This document shows positions 1 through 9,959 of a stretch of 64,000 nt of DNA, one piece after another; within the stretch, counting starts at the first letter, position 1, and each line of letters starts with the position of its first letter. Source of the stretch: Symbiodinium natans (taxonomy: Eukaryota; Sar; Dinophyceae; Suessiales; Symbiodiniaceae); assembly GCA_905221605.1 (NCBI GenBank), contig CAJNDS010002253.1:92501-156500 (forward strand), read 5' to 3'. The notes beneath the pieces are model-generated. The model had not been told where the DNA came from and made no database searches. It saw only the letters and a list, made by a program, of their open reading frames with translations. The position numbers and the translations under genes are program-made.

Positions 1-118
1 AGGAGGAGGAGGAGGAGGAGGAGGAGGAGGAGTAGTAGTAGTAGTAGTCGTAGTCGTAGTCGTAGCAGTAGCAGTAGCAGTAGCAGTAGCAGTAGCAGTA
101 GCAGTAGCAGCAGTTAGT
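1..118. repeat. Compound trinucleotide microsatellite
   Basis: The window opens with (AGG)n, which passes into (AGT)n, then AGTCGT units, then AGCAGT units up to about position 118. The stepwise change suggests one array diversifying by point mutation and slippage. No coding role is apparent. Confidence 0.95.
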
Positions 119-239
119 AGTAGCATTGGCCGAGGGCCGCATCAGTCAGAGGGGAGTTTGTTAATCGTGTCAATTAGCCCTAGGCGAACGGAGACATGGG
201 CAGTGCTTGCTGCAACCATAGGTAGGTCCAGCTCTAGGT

Positions 240-997
240 TCGTTTGGGGTTTTGAGGGTTTGGGGGGCCGGATAGGGTTTGGGGTTTAGGGTTCGGTGTT
301 TAGGGGTATGCCGTTTTATTCTGCAGCATGAGGGGCGGTTTAGGGTTTAGGGTTTATGGGGAGCCCGTGACCTACCGCTCACAAATTTGGATTTTTGTGG
401 GGGTTGAGGGTTGTAGGGATTTGGGCTTGAGAGTTGCAAGGATTTAGGACCTAAGGCGTACAAGGTTTTGGATTCCCCTATCTACCACCCTTTTTTGCTT
501 GATATAGTTCCCATAATATGTGCCTGAGTAGCCCCCATGCAGCCCAGAAGAGGGTTTGGGGTTTAGGGTTTAGGGTTTAGGGTTTTAGGGTTTAGGGTGG
601 CGTTGGGGATTGAGGCCGGCGGGAGTGGGCTGCTTCTTGTCAAGCTACAGAGTTTTAACCCTAAACCGTTGCTGTAAACCCCGCAACCCCAAAACCCTAC
701 AAAAGAGTCTGGGCTACCCCTAAACCCTTAACCCTAGGCCCCAAACCCTAAGCTGTTTAGGACTGACGAGGCAAGGTTTTGTAAAACTTCTACCTTGGTA
801 ACATGGCATTTCTGAATGCTGAAAGCCCCACTTAGGGTTCAGGGTTTAGGGTTTAGGGTTTAGGGTTTAGGGTTTAGGGTTTAGGGTGTCGCCGAGGCAC
901 TTTGCACCACGCCGAAGGCGCGTCAGCCAACGCCGCACGCGTTCAGTTACAGCTCGTGAGCGGTCGCAAGGGCCCAATGTGCCCTGCGTTTTAATGG
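240..997. repeat. Telomere-like repeat blocks, no gene seen
   Basis: Short blocks of TTTAGGG (plus strand) and CCCTAAA alternate with ordinary sequence; the cleanest run is at about 840-887. This is the Arabidopsis-type telomere repeat, which is also known from dinoflagellates. I see no exon in this stretch. Confidence 0.8.
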
Positions 998-1111
998 CTT
1001 GGTAGCCCAGTGGTACCCTTTACCCTTTTTGTTGGTTATGGGTTCCCTCAGAATAAAACAACCAACCCAAAAAGGGTGCCCTTATTTAAATCTGATTGCT
1101 GGGCTACCAAG
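998..1111 (+). mobile_element. Short terminal-inverted-repeat element, copy 1
   Basis: The 114-bp unit starts with CTTGGTAGCCCAG and ends with the exact inverse, CTGGGCTACCAAG. The flanks ATGG and ATAG match at three of four bases and could be a decayed target duplication. The interior is related to the copies at 3151 and 5448. It lies in the intron just before the exon starting at about 1125. The size and absence of coding sequence fit a MITE or introner-like element. Confidence 0.8.
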
Positions 1112-1124
1112 ATAGCTTCTACAG

Positions 1125-1259
1125 AATGGGGTACCCAAGAAGCATCTCAACCAGCAGAAGTAAGCGTTCTCAAGGCATACCGGGACCCAACGAAACCCTA
1201 TGAACCCTTTAAGCCTGTATTCAAGTTGGACCCAAGGCGAGGAGAACTGCGGTGTAGGG
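1125..1259 (+). CDS. Upstream exon of the TIR-like membrane protein gene
   Basis: After the acceptor TTCTACAG there is an open, coding-like stretch of 45 residues (beginning EWGTQEASQPAEVSVLKAYR) that ends at a good donor, G|GTAAGT. The intron then runs into TTTAGGG repeats, as do the later introns of the same gene. Assignment to the gene at 3549-5434 rests on strand, spacing and composition; it is inference. Confidence 0.5.
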
Positions 1260-1397
1260 GTAAGTTTAGGGCTTAGGGTTTACTGGTTAAGTTTAGGGTT
1301 TAGGGTTAAGTTTAGGGTTTATGGTTTAGGGTTAGATAGGGTTGCTGTTTGAGCGCCTTCGTCCTGCAGCTTAAGATTTAATTCATAGCTACCCTTC

Positions 1398-1616
1398 TAA
1401 GTTGCAGCCGAGTGAAGCATTCCCCAAAACCACCCCTCAACCCGACACACCTGTACACCCTCCGTCCGTCCCGAGCCCTTTCTGAAGCAAGGGTGGGGAC
1501 GGGCAGAGTGCTGTGCCTCATCTTCACTGTCTTCTGGCTGGCTCGTATGACTTTAACATTTTTTGGGTTTTTGGTAGAAACTACAATAGGGAGCCTGCAA
1601 GTTAAGCTTTGAGGAT
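1398..1616 (+). CDS. Possible exon, same gene
   Basis: The acceptor region (TAGCTACCCTTCT ... GCAG, about 1386-1403) is nearly repeated in front of the exon at 3549. The following open frame holds a hydrophobic run (RVLCLIFTVFWL) that could be a membrane segment, but two frames are open and the choice is uncertain. Confidence 0.3.
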
Positions 1617-1699
1617 GTCAGCCAAGAGATTTTTTGCCCCCGGGAGCTGTTGAGTCTCGCCTTCGTTCCCAGGAAAGCGGCGAAGGAAGTTTTCCATAT

Positions 1700-3140
1700 C
1701 AGCTCCCGGGCTTAGGGTTTAGGGTTTAGGGTTAGGGCTTGGGGCTTCGGGTTTAGGGTTTAGGGTTTAGGCTTGTTCAGGTCATGAGGGTAGTTACATG
1801 GGCCCTGGATATGGTCCCTTAGGGTTTAGGGTTGAGGGTTTAGGGTTTAGGGTTTAGGGTTTAGGGTTTGGGGTTTGGGGTTTGGGGTTTAGCGTCTAGG
1901 GTTTGGGGTTTAGGGTTTAGGGTTTAGGGAGTTTAGAGTTTAGAGTACACTCCACACTTTTGGGATGAAACCCTGTGGAAGCTATGGGAGCACTACCCTG
2001 GCAAAAGAAAAAGTTCCACACATGAGCTTCCCCAACGAACACCAGTCGACTCGTCAGGATTTGTGTTCACCTGCAGCTCACAACGGAGGTATGACAGCCT
2101 AAACCCTGAACCCTAAACCCTAAACCTTAAACACAGGACGCCCTAAGCCCTAATCCCCCAGGGCCAGTCATCTTGTAGGGCCACCGTATACATCTTCCGC
2201 GGAGAAGCCCTAACCCTAAACCCTAAACCCTAAACCCTAAACCCTAAACCCTAAACCCTAAACCCTAAACCCTAAACCCTTGTGTTCCCGAAGGGGTCCA
2301 TGTACCTTGTTGTATAAGGAGCTCCTTTTCGCATTTAGATCCCTAAGGGTTTAGGGTTTGAGGCTCAGGGTTTAGGGTTTAGGGGGGTAGCCCTAAGGGT
2401 CCATGGCCCTAAACCCTAAACCCTAAACCCTAAACCCTAAACCCTAAACCCTAAACCCTAATTATATACTTGGACCCCACAGTCTCTCAATAGGAAGTAC
2501 TTGAAGGCCCAAGTATTCCCGATTTAGGAACATGGACCCTGAATTAGGGTTGCCGGCGCCTGAACTGAGGGCTCGGGGTTCAGGGTTTGTTTAGGGTTTA
2601 GGGTTTAGGGTTTAGGGTTTAGGGTTTAGGGTTCGGGTTTAGGGTTAAAGTAGGTGCGTCTTGTCGCAGCCTCTTGGAGATTGTTAGTCGCCATTCCTAG
2701 GCTTCACTGTTGAAAGTTGTCAGGAGGTTTATATCTTGCAGGGCCATGAAGGGTTTAGTGCCGCAGGGCCGTTTTGTGCAAGCGGGGTTTAGGGTTTGGG
2801 GTGTGCAGCAGGGTTTAGGGCTACGGGGCCATTTTGGACTTTTTTGGAGTTTGTTTACTGCAGGCACTAGGGTTGCAGGGCCATGTTGTGCGGTTTTTGG
2901 GGAGGTCTAGGGTTTAGGGTTTAGGGTTTAGGTTTAGGGTTTAGGGTTTAGGGTTTAGGGTTTAGCGTTTAGGGTTTAGGGTTTAGGGTTTAGGGTTCAG
3001 GCTTTAAGGGTTTACTGCTGGGCTTTGGGTTTTTAGGGCCATGTCGGTGGGCATAGGGGTGTGCCGAGTCGGCTCTCAGCAGACAGCGTAGCCATGGCCC
3101 TAAACCCTAAATCCTAAACCCGAAACCCTAAACCGTGTCC
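1700..3140. repeat. Intronic or intergenic telomere-like repeat region
   Basis: TTTAGGG blocks on the plus strand (1710-1930, 2588-2635, 2910-2998) and CCCTAAA blocks (2213-2280, 2407-2460) alternate. The longest pure runs have about nine units. Between the blocks is unique sequence with no convincing exon. Both orientations occur within 300 bases of each other, so this is not a simple terminal telomere. Confidence 0.8.
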
Positions 3141-3150
3141 CTGTGGTCAT

Positions 3151-3347
3151 CTTGGTAGCCCAGTGGTACCATACGGCTAAATTACTAGTCGTATCCCCTT
3201 ATAGCCTCTTTATAAGTATACTATAATAACCTTCGAAACTCTATTTCTAATCATTCAGGTCCCTATATTTCCCTTTGCCTTTTTTTTTCGGTTCTGGGTT
3301 TCTTTGATAAAGTAGCCAAGCAAAAAAAGGGTTACTGGGCTACCAAG
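3151..3347 (+). mobile_element. Short terminal-inverted-repeat element, copy 2
   Basis: The 197-bp unit begins CTTGGTAGCCCAG and ends CTGGGCTACCAAG, exactly inverse. It is flanked on both sides by TCAT (3147-3150 and 3348-3351), a clean four-base target duplication. Compared with copy 1 it has extra AT-rich interior sequence, but shares the inner GGTT(C/A)TGGGTT and AAAAAGGG parts. It lies in the intron before the exon at 3549. Confidence 0.88.
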
Positions 3348-3548
3348 TCATCTCAGCCCAATGCACTTTCATACAGCTCGCAAGTTGCACCGGTCGGTGC
3401 CCCCACAGAAGTGGTGCATCACCAGATCTGAGCTAGAGGACTTTGTGGTGCTTTACTGTAACTTTAGATCCTTAGCCTTTTTGGGTTTATTGGGCTTCTG
3501 AAAAAAGGCAGCAACTATTTTTACTTATAGCTACCCTTCTGAGTGCAG

Positions 3549-3850
3549 CCAAGAGGAGTTCGTGCACATCGTCTACAGGGCCTGGCGTTCCGACACGATC
3601 CCCAGCAGTGAGCCCAACCTGAGGCACTGGGATCCCAAGCATGGGCCCAATCTCTATGATGTGAACACTTATGTGGTGAAGCCGATGACGCTGGCAGCCG
3701 GAGGTGTCTCCTATGCCTTGATGAAGCATCCTGAAGGTTTGGACTGCGAGGTCTTTGTCTCTCATTCTTGGCAGGGGGGTATCTTCCACCTAAGCTCCGG
3801 AATCCGCCTGGCGTGGCCTCAGCTGTATCTTGGGCATAGCATGTTTAAGG
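3549..3850 (+). CDS. TIR-like membrane protein, exon with SHSW motif
   Basis: This exon encodes about 100 residues and contains CEVFVSHSWQGGIF, the start of a TIR-like domain of the type seen in large dinoflagellate families, where the SHSW strand precedes a helix. The acceptor is GAGTGCAG|CC. The donor lies near TTTAAGG|GTACTTG; the exact junction is unsettled because the phase does not match the next exon at this boundary. The domain continues in the exon at 3926. The function in dinoflagellates is unknown; TIR domains elsewhere act in signalling or as NAD hydrolases. Confidence 0.8.
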
Positions 3851-3925
3851 GTACTTGAACCCAGTAAGGAATATCAGTTTAGATTTTCAATACGATCCCA
3901 ACCATGAACTAGGTATCGACTTCAG

Positions 3926-4267
3926 AACCTCTACTGCTGCCTCTTGTCCAACCCACAAAACTTGGATTTGGATGAATTCATTGGCGGGCGGTTGAGCGAG
4001 AGTGCCTTTGCCTTGGCGTTGCAGAAGGCGTCGCACTTACTGGTCGTCCCGAATCCTTCTGTCGGGGTATACTCAAGGCTCTGGTGTGTATTCGAGGCTT
4101 ATCTTGGAGCCAAATGGAACAAAATCTATCTGTTACCCGTGGTGCCAGATCAAAAGGAGACCGGCAAATATTGGTTCAGGACAGTTGGCGTGCCCATGTG
4201 TGGCGCATTTGTAGCGGGAGCTCCAGTGACGCTGGTTCTTGAGCATGTCACTGGTGGACGTACCTCG
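3926..4267 (+). CDS. TIR-like membrane protein, second half of domain
   Basis: The exon begins after ACTTCAG and reads NLYCCLLSNPQNLDLDEFIG, then an alanine-rich helix and YSRLWCVFEAYLGAKWNK. The C(C)xLxNPQNL and RLWCVFEA blocks are the usual second half of the SHSW family. It ends at a donor near TCG|GTAGCCC. The intron that follows is similar in sequence to the intron after the next exon. Confidence 0.8.
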
Positions 4268-4662
4268 GTAGCCCTTGGGACATTTTAGATTTCCCCTTAG
4301 GAGGATCATATTCCTAAACCCTAAGCCCTAAACCCTAAACCCTAAACCTGATTCAGAGATTGTTTCAGAGTCTTTTAAGGGCCATCCTAGGTACGGGCCT
4401 GTACAGCCGGCTGGAGTTGGCATACCGAGTACTTTCCTTGGCGACTGGGATGCCCAGTCGTGCCCTTGTTCCCTGTGTCGGGGGTTTAGGGTTAGGGTTT
4501 AGGGTTTAGCGTTTAGGGTTTAGGGTTTGGGGTTCAGGGTTTGGGGTTTAGGGTTTGGGGTTTAGGGTTTGGGGTTTAGGGTTTAGGGTTTAGGTTCTTC
4601 TAGACCCTCTGCAGACACAAACAGCAATAGAACACAAAACATGTTTCTCTTGCTGAGCCAAG

Positions 4663-5192
4663 GTGGTTCTCTTGATGGTTCTGCCTTATCGGCGCCACCC
4701 CCGGTCCTTACAGATGATGCGTTGGTTAACTTCCATGGGCTGTGCCTTCTTCCTTCTGGATGTATATTGGGGGTATCTCTCGATAGCAGAGCTTGGTGAC
4801 AACTGGATCTGTGTGTTCTTTCACTATGGCTGGCTCTCGAACCTGGTTCCCATGAATGCCTTGGTCAGCGTTTGGCTTGTGATCTTAAAGTGCGAGAAGG
4901 CAGCGTTCGATCAGCAGAAGGAGATGATGCAATTCGATTCCCTGGGTGACGCACATTGCTCGAGTGCCACGGATGAGCAGCGAATTAGAGAAGCCATCGC
5001 CGGCTCCGAGAATGAAGTGGAGACTGTGATCGGTGTCCTTCTGGCTGCAGGTGCCTACACAGACAACTTGCGCTGCGCTTGGGACAACGGCTTGGACATT
5101 GAGATGGACGGCACGACTGACGTGAGGACTGGGGTCTTCTTCTCGATGTTTGCTTGGTCCGTGTCTGCCATGGACCTGCTATCAGATACCAG
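4663..5192 (+). CDS. TIR-like membrane protein, membrane and C-terminal exon
   Basis: Two hydrophobic segments (about MGCAFFLLDVYWGYLSI and NLVPMNALVSVWLVIL) are followed by an acidic segment with CSSATDEQRIREAIAG, typical of the region after the membrane helices in this family. It then reads VETVIGVLLAAGAYTDNLR and another hydrophobic stretch, and ends at the donor ACCAG|GTAGGCC. A multi-pass membrane protein with a cytosolic TIR-like domain is the likely product. The ATG at the start is not a true start; the exon begins a little upstream or here. Confidence 0.75.
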
Positions 5193-5333
5193 GTAGGCCC
5201 TTGGGACATTTTATGTCTTCCCTTGTTGGGCTGAAGAGGATCATATTCCTAAACCCTAAACCCTAAACCCTTAACCCTTAACCCTAAACCCTAAACCTTA
5301 TTCAAACATATCTTTCAGAAGGTTTATATGAGT

Positions 5334-5434
5334 CATCCAAGGATACCTTTGTCGGCCACACGTCTCACCACCACTACTTCACGCTCCTCTGCATCCTGTA
5401 CTCCGTCACTGTGCTGGTCATCCCCCTGTCGGTA
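5334..5434 (+). CDS. Likely next exon of the membrane protein
   Basis: The open frame reads DTFVGHTSHHHYFTLLCILY and then SVTVLVIPLSV, a plausible membrane helix, up to a GT at CTGTCG|GTATGG. The terminal-inverted-repeat copy 3 starts 14 bases downstream, in the intron. Confidence 0.5.
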
Positions 5435-5447
5435 TGGCAGCTTGAGG

Positions 5448-5530
5448 CTTGGCAGCCCAGAGGTACCCCCTTTTGCCCTTGTGTTTGGGTTCAAGGTTCC
5501 CTTATAAAGCAAGCAACCCCAAATAAGGGG
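5448..5530 (+). mobile_element. Short inverted-repeat element, copy 3 (3' end lost)
   Basis: It begins CTTGGCAGCCCAG, one base different from copies 1 and 2, and continues with a diverged version of the same interior (GGGTTCAAGGTTCCC, AACCCCAAATAAGGG). The right inverted end is absent: the element runs directly into TTTAGGG repeats at about 5535. It again lies inside an intron of the same gene. Confidence 0.65.
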
Positions 5531-5589
5531 GGGGTGTTTAGGGTTTAGGGTTTAGGGTTTAGGGCTTAGGGTTTAGGAGGCCCTTATTC

Positions 5590-6666
5590 TAAAACGCCCA
5601 AGGAGAAGCAAGGGCCCGATTTCGCGGTCTTCGCCTTGAACGCCTGGGGCCTCTGCGGCATGTTCTCCTTGCAGATGCCCATTCTTCTCTGCCACCTTCA
5701 AGGGTACGATGAGGAGGGTTTAGGGCTTAGGGTTTGAGGGTTTAGGGTTTACAGTTTAGGGTTTAGGGTTTACGGTTTAGGGTTTAGGGTTTAGTGTTTA
5801 CGGTTTAGGGTTTAGGGTTTAGGGTCCGGGTTTAGGGTTTAGGGTTTAGGGTGAGTTGGAAGTACATTCTCAGGTTCCATGGCACTTCGAATAACCCTCG
5901 CCCAACCCTCTACGCATGTATCTATTTCCACACATTTAGATACATACATATATATACACATACATATGTACCTATATATATATATATGTATGTACACGCA
6001 GAGTAGAAAAGGTAATTTTGGTAGGGCCTAAACCCGAAACCCTATCCTAAACCCTAAACCCTACACCCACCCGGAGGTAGAAAATGTGCCATTGCTGGAT
6101 TATTTCAACCAGACCAGCCTCTCCGCTGTTAGTCCGACCTGGGTCGAAAGCGAAGGACTTAAGGGGAATAATGAGGGCCCACAATGAGGTTTAGGGTTTA
6201 GGGTTTAGGGTTTAGGGCTTATGACAACCCCCAAAATGTTGGGAAACCCCCTTGTGGTATGCATGTTTTACAGCCCAAGGTGAGTGGGTTAAGTGACTTT
6301 AATGGTAACCCCAAACGGGGTTGGAACATCAAAGGAATATACCTACCAGGTCAGATGAGTAAAATAGAGCCACAAATAGTAGGATGCCCTTACAGTAAGG
6401 ACCCCAATAAGGTACCCTAATTTCGGAAACCCCTATATAACCTCTGTATACACCTGATGTTGTCCCTTGAAGGACTCAGCAGCCGGATTAGCTGCACTGT
6501 CCTCGTCAGCCGCTGTCTTTGCATGATCTTTGCCTGGGCTATTGTCTGGATCGGCATCGAGCGTTGGACCCGCCTCCGAATCTGGCTCAGCCGAAGTGGC
6601 CCAGAGGAGTGCAGCGTGTCAATACTGACTGCGGACAGCGACGACAGCGACTGCTTCGGGGACTGA
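5590..6666 (+). CDS. Tentative terminal exons of the membrane protein gene
   Basis: Three coding-like stretches occur: 5590-5710, 6078-6187 (reads VENVPLLDYFNQTSLSAVSP) and 6457-6666, which holds a strong hydrophobic segment (MIFAWAIVWIGI) and ends in SDDSDCFGD then a stop. Telomere-like repeats and an AT-rich tract (5936-5998) lie between them. The minus strand of the last stretch is also open with an acidic, alanine-rich reading, so its strand is not certain. Confidence 0.35.
5936..5998. repeat. TA/CATA-rich microsatellite
   Basis: Degenerate (TACATA)n and (TA)n sequence. A similar tract occurs at 10325-10410, next to the second copy of the segmental duplication. Confidence 0.8.
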
Positions 6667-6749
6667 TCTCCGGAAGTTGCAATCTGATTGCCGGCATGAA
6701 CAGGACCCGCTTCCCAGAATCTTGGGAGGATCCAAAAAGTAGATCCCCT

Positions 6750-8290
6750 TAAGGGTTCCTGAGAATGACCCAAGCGTAGTATAGGGTACAATTTGGGGGC
6801 TCTTCTTTTTGGATCCTCCAAGGGTCTGGGCTACAGGCACAGGACACCTGCCAGCTGTCGCCATCGCCAACAGCGAGACGAATGAGCACTTGCGCCACAA
6901 ATTCAATGTGCACGATGTATGATCCTTGCCCCCCCACAATGGAAAAGCCATAGCCAGATGACTGCAATGGGGGTTGGGCTGGGGCGGGGGGTGGGACCCG
7001 GCACCGCTCATTTATCCAGTTACATGTAGTTCTGTATATATATACATATATTAAATATTCATATATTTTTCATAAATCAAGAATCCGAATATATCAATAC
7101 ATATATGTGTATATTGCAGGGGCCCAGGCAGCGGTCTGGGACGATTTTGGGGAAGGCTCTCTTTTGTTTTCATTTAGTTGTTTTTTGGGTTGAGCAATTT
7201 GGGCTTAGGGGTTCAGGCTTAAGGCCTTAGGGCTCCGGGCTGCCCTAAGAAGAAGAAGAAGGCTTCAGGCCTCCGGGCTGTTGATATCCAGCTTCATGGC
7301 AACTCGTCTTTCTTTCTCCGTCCTTTGCTTCTCTGCTGGCGGTGGGGGCCTCTGGGCCTTGGCGGTGCGTTTATGCGGTCTATAGAGTCGAAAAGTTTTA
7401 GGGTTTAGGGTTTAAGGGTTTAAGGGTTTAAGGGTTTAAGGGCTTAAGGGCTTAAGGGCTCAAGGGCTTAAGGGTGTAAGGGTTTAAGGGTTTAAGGGTT
7501 TAGAGTTTAGGGTTTAGGGTTTAGGGTTTAGCGCTGAGGCCTTGGAGCTCAGGTTTGGGCTCCGCTTGCTGCTCTTGCCTCTCTCTCTGACACGGCTTTT
7601 CCTTTCTGATATGGGGGTTTCCGAAATTATAGTATACGTTTTAGGGTTAGGGTTCAAGGTTTAAGGTTTAGGGTTTAGGGTACCTTAAGCTAGTGGGAGT
7701 TACCGGAATTAGGGGGTACCTTCCTGGGGTCCAAAAATTCGGGAATCCTACTATTTGGGGCTCTATTTCAGGAGTCCCCTATTTTCGTAAACCCTCATTT
7801 TGCACCTCGATGTTCTTCTAAGTTTCTCCAAGTCCTGTGCAAGCTCAAGACTAGCAACCCTAAACCCTAAACCCTAAACCCTAAACCCTAAACCCTAAAC
7901 CCTAAACCGATCTTTGCTCATTGGGCTCCTGACAGTGCCATGATAGTTTGAGCAAGAAAGTACATACTGACGCTTTCTGCAGATACCGGCACGCCGCAGG
8001 ACATGTGCTTCTAGAAAGCAGGACGTGCCCCATGCATGCTTACCCGATAGTTAACTGCTGATATTTCGGGTGACGTCAAAGCTCTGAACTCATTGAGCCT
8101 CAGTACTTTTTGTTGCGCGGAGAATCACGTGCAACCCTGTTGTTCTTTTCCTTGGCTGGTAGAGAATGACTTGTCCAGTAAAGCCGGCAGACTTCCACAT
8201 ATCTTCCTCACAAGCAGGTCCGCCAGCCATGTTCAAGCGTCCTGCTTTGCGTCGGCTGAACGAAGGCCCAGGGTGAACAGGGTTTAGGGG
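6750..8290 (-). CDS. Duplicated unknown gene, copy 1 (multi-exon)
   Basis: Exon-like blocks on the minus strand match blocks at 9980-11440 in the same order. From 5' to 3' they are: 8286-8200 (GPSFSRRKAGRLNMAGGPAC), 7850-7800 (LELAQDLEKL), 7620-7540 (ERQEQQAEPKPEL), 7350-7270 (PPPPAEKQRTEKERRVAMKL) and 6967-6830 (EFVAQVLIRLAVG). The middle part is charged, coiled-coil or disordered; the last block is hydrophobic. Telomere-like repeats fill the introns. I do not recognise the family. The exon at 7350-7270 is intact here, unlike in copy 2. Confidence 0.5.
7398..7530. repeat. Eight-base telomere-variant array
   Basis: About a dozen units of TTTAAGGG (with CTTAAGGG and CTCAAGGG variants), one base longer than the canonical unit, flow into normal TTTAGGG units at about 7510. 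Confidence 0.85.
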
Positions 8291-8318
8291 TTAGCGTTTC
8301 GGGTTTAGGGTTTAGGGT

Positions 8319-8412
8319 CTGCACCAAAAATGGCTCAAGAACGGTGCCGACGCGCCAAAAATGGTTCAAGAACAGTGCCGATTGCACCAAAAGGTGCTCA
8401 ACAACGGGCAAG
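8319..8412. repeat. Three imperfect ~32-bp tandem units
   Basis: Each unit has the form GCACCAAAAATGGCTCAAGA followed by ACGGTGCCGAC or a variant. The part TGGCTCAAG equals the last nine bases of the dinoflagellate spliced leader, but the bases upstream do not match it. Confidence 0.7.
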
Positions 8413-9020
8413 GTAAATGCACCAAAAAGTTTTACGGTGTAAACCTATAAGGATAGAGAAGGTTTCGGGTCTAGGGTTTAGAGTTTCGGGTTTAGGGTTT
8501 AGGGTTAAGATTCTAGGGTTTAGGGTTTGGGTGTTTTCGCAAGCCCGGCTTTGAATGGGAAGCTGGTGAGTTTAAGGCTCACGGAACATTCGGGAAAAAG
8601 AGCGGCCATTTGGGCCGCTGAGGCTCCGAGAGATGATAAGGCTAGGATTTAGGGTGAAGGATTTAGGGTTTAGGGCTGCGGTTCAGGGTTCAGGGTTTAG
8701 GGTTCGTGTCTAGGGCTTAGGTTGAGGGTTTAGGGTTTAGGGTTTAGGGCATCTCTAGCATGAAGACTTCCTTACATGCGTAGAGCCCTCGCCTCAGGAC
8801 AAGGTGTTCCTCGATTCTGACCCCAAACTCTAAACCCTACACCTTAAACCGTAAACCCTAAGACCTAAACTTTTTTGGGGGAGCGGTGGGGTGGATGGAG
8901 CTGGTCAGGTTCTGGGTACGTTCTGGCCGAAACGTTTTCGCCGATTGTTAGGGATGGTAAAGAAAATGCAACTCCATGCTGCCGTTTCGGGGGGCCCCTG
9001 TGCCTCCTAGCCTATACCTA

Positions 9021-9118
9021 CCTAAACCCCTAAACCCCTGAACCCCTGAACCCCTAAACCCCTAAACCCCTAAACCCCTGAACCCCTGAACCCCTAAACC
9101 TCTAAACACCTAAACCCG
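9021..9118. repeat. Eight-base CCCCTAAA/CCCCTGAA variant array
   Basis: About twelve units, mixing AACCCCTA and AACCCCTG, form a homogeneous array distinct from the seven-base blocks around it. The stretch 8410-9840 otherwise holds only scattered telomere-like motifs and T/G-rich sequence, with no convincing exon. Confidence 0.85.
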
Positions 9119-9959
9119 CCAAGACTTCCCAGAGACTTGTGGGGCCTCCCGGGTCTTTTGCCGCCCCCATCTCGTCCGGCAATAAATGGGCCTTTTGGGG
9201 CCTTTTTCGGGGGGCCCTTTGGCCTTTTGGGGCGTTTTGCGTTCAGGGTTGAGGGTTTAAAGCCTTTTGGGGCCCAGGGCCTTTGTTGGCCTTTTGGGGG
9301 CGTTTTGGGGCCTTTTCAAGGTCTCCCAGCAGTTTGGGGCGCCTCGCGGGCCTTTTCGGGTGTTGTTTCTTTTTTTTTTTGGAGGGGGGGCTGAGTTTCG
9401 TGCAGTGCCGACTTGTTTAGACAAATGGCCTTGCAATCAGGCTGGATGCTGTCAACGGCAGACAGAAGATTGTAAAATGAATTGAATTCTGGGTGTCTAG
9501 GAGCGCGTTTGGGCAGGAACTACAGAGATTTCAGTAACCTGAACATTTAGCCTACGCCGTTTTGTTTTGAGGCTTTTCTGGGGGGAGACTGGGTACAAAT
9601 GACTCTGAAATTCAGGATGATGTCACACACGAATTCTATTGTTTTGTCTTAGGTGTAGGGTTCAGCACGACCACATAGGGATTCGAATTTAGAACGCCCA
9701 CGACCATGCCCGTACAAGTGCACCCTCTCGTAGCACATACCTGAACCATGAGCTCTAAAGCCCGACACACCACCACTAAGAAAGCCCCCCAGGACCAGAA
9801 ACTACACCCCCAAACCTAGAACCCAAACCCTAAGCCCTAAACCCTAAACCCCACCAGTGCTCAGTTCTGAGCCCGCTGAAATCCCCAAGTCTTCATAGCA
9901 ACCTGCCTGTACATTGTTAAGAGTCATGGGGTTTAGGTTTTCGGGTTTGGGGTTAGGGT

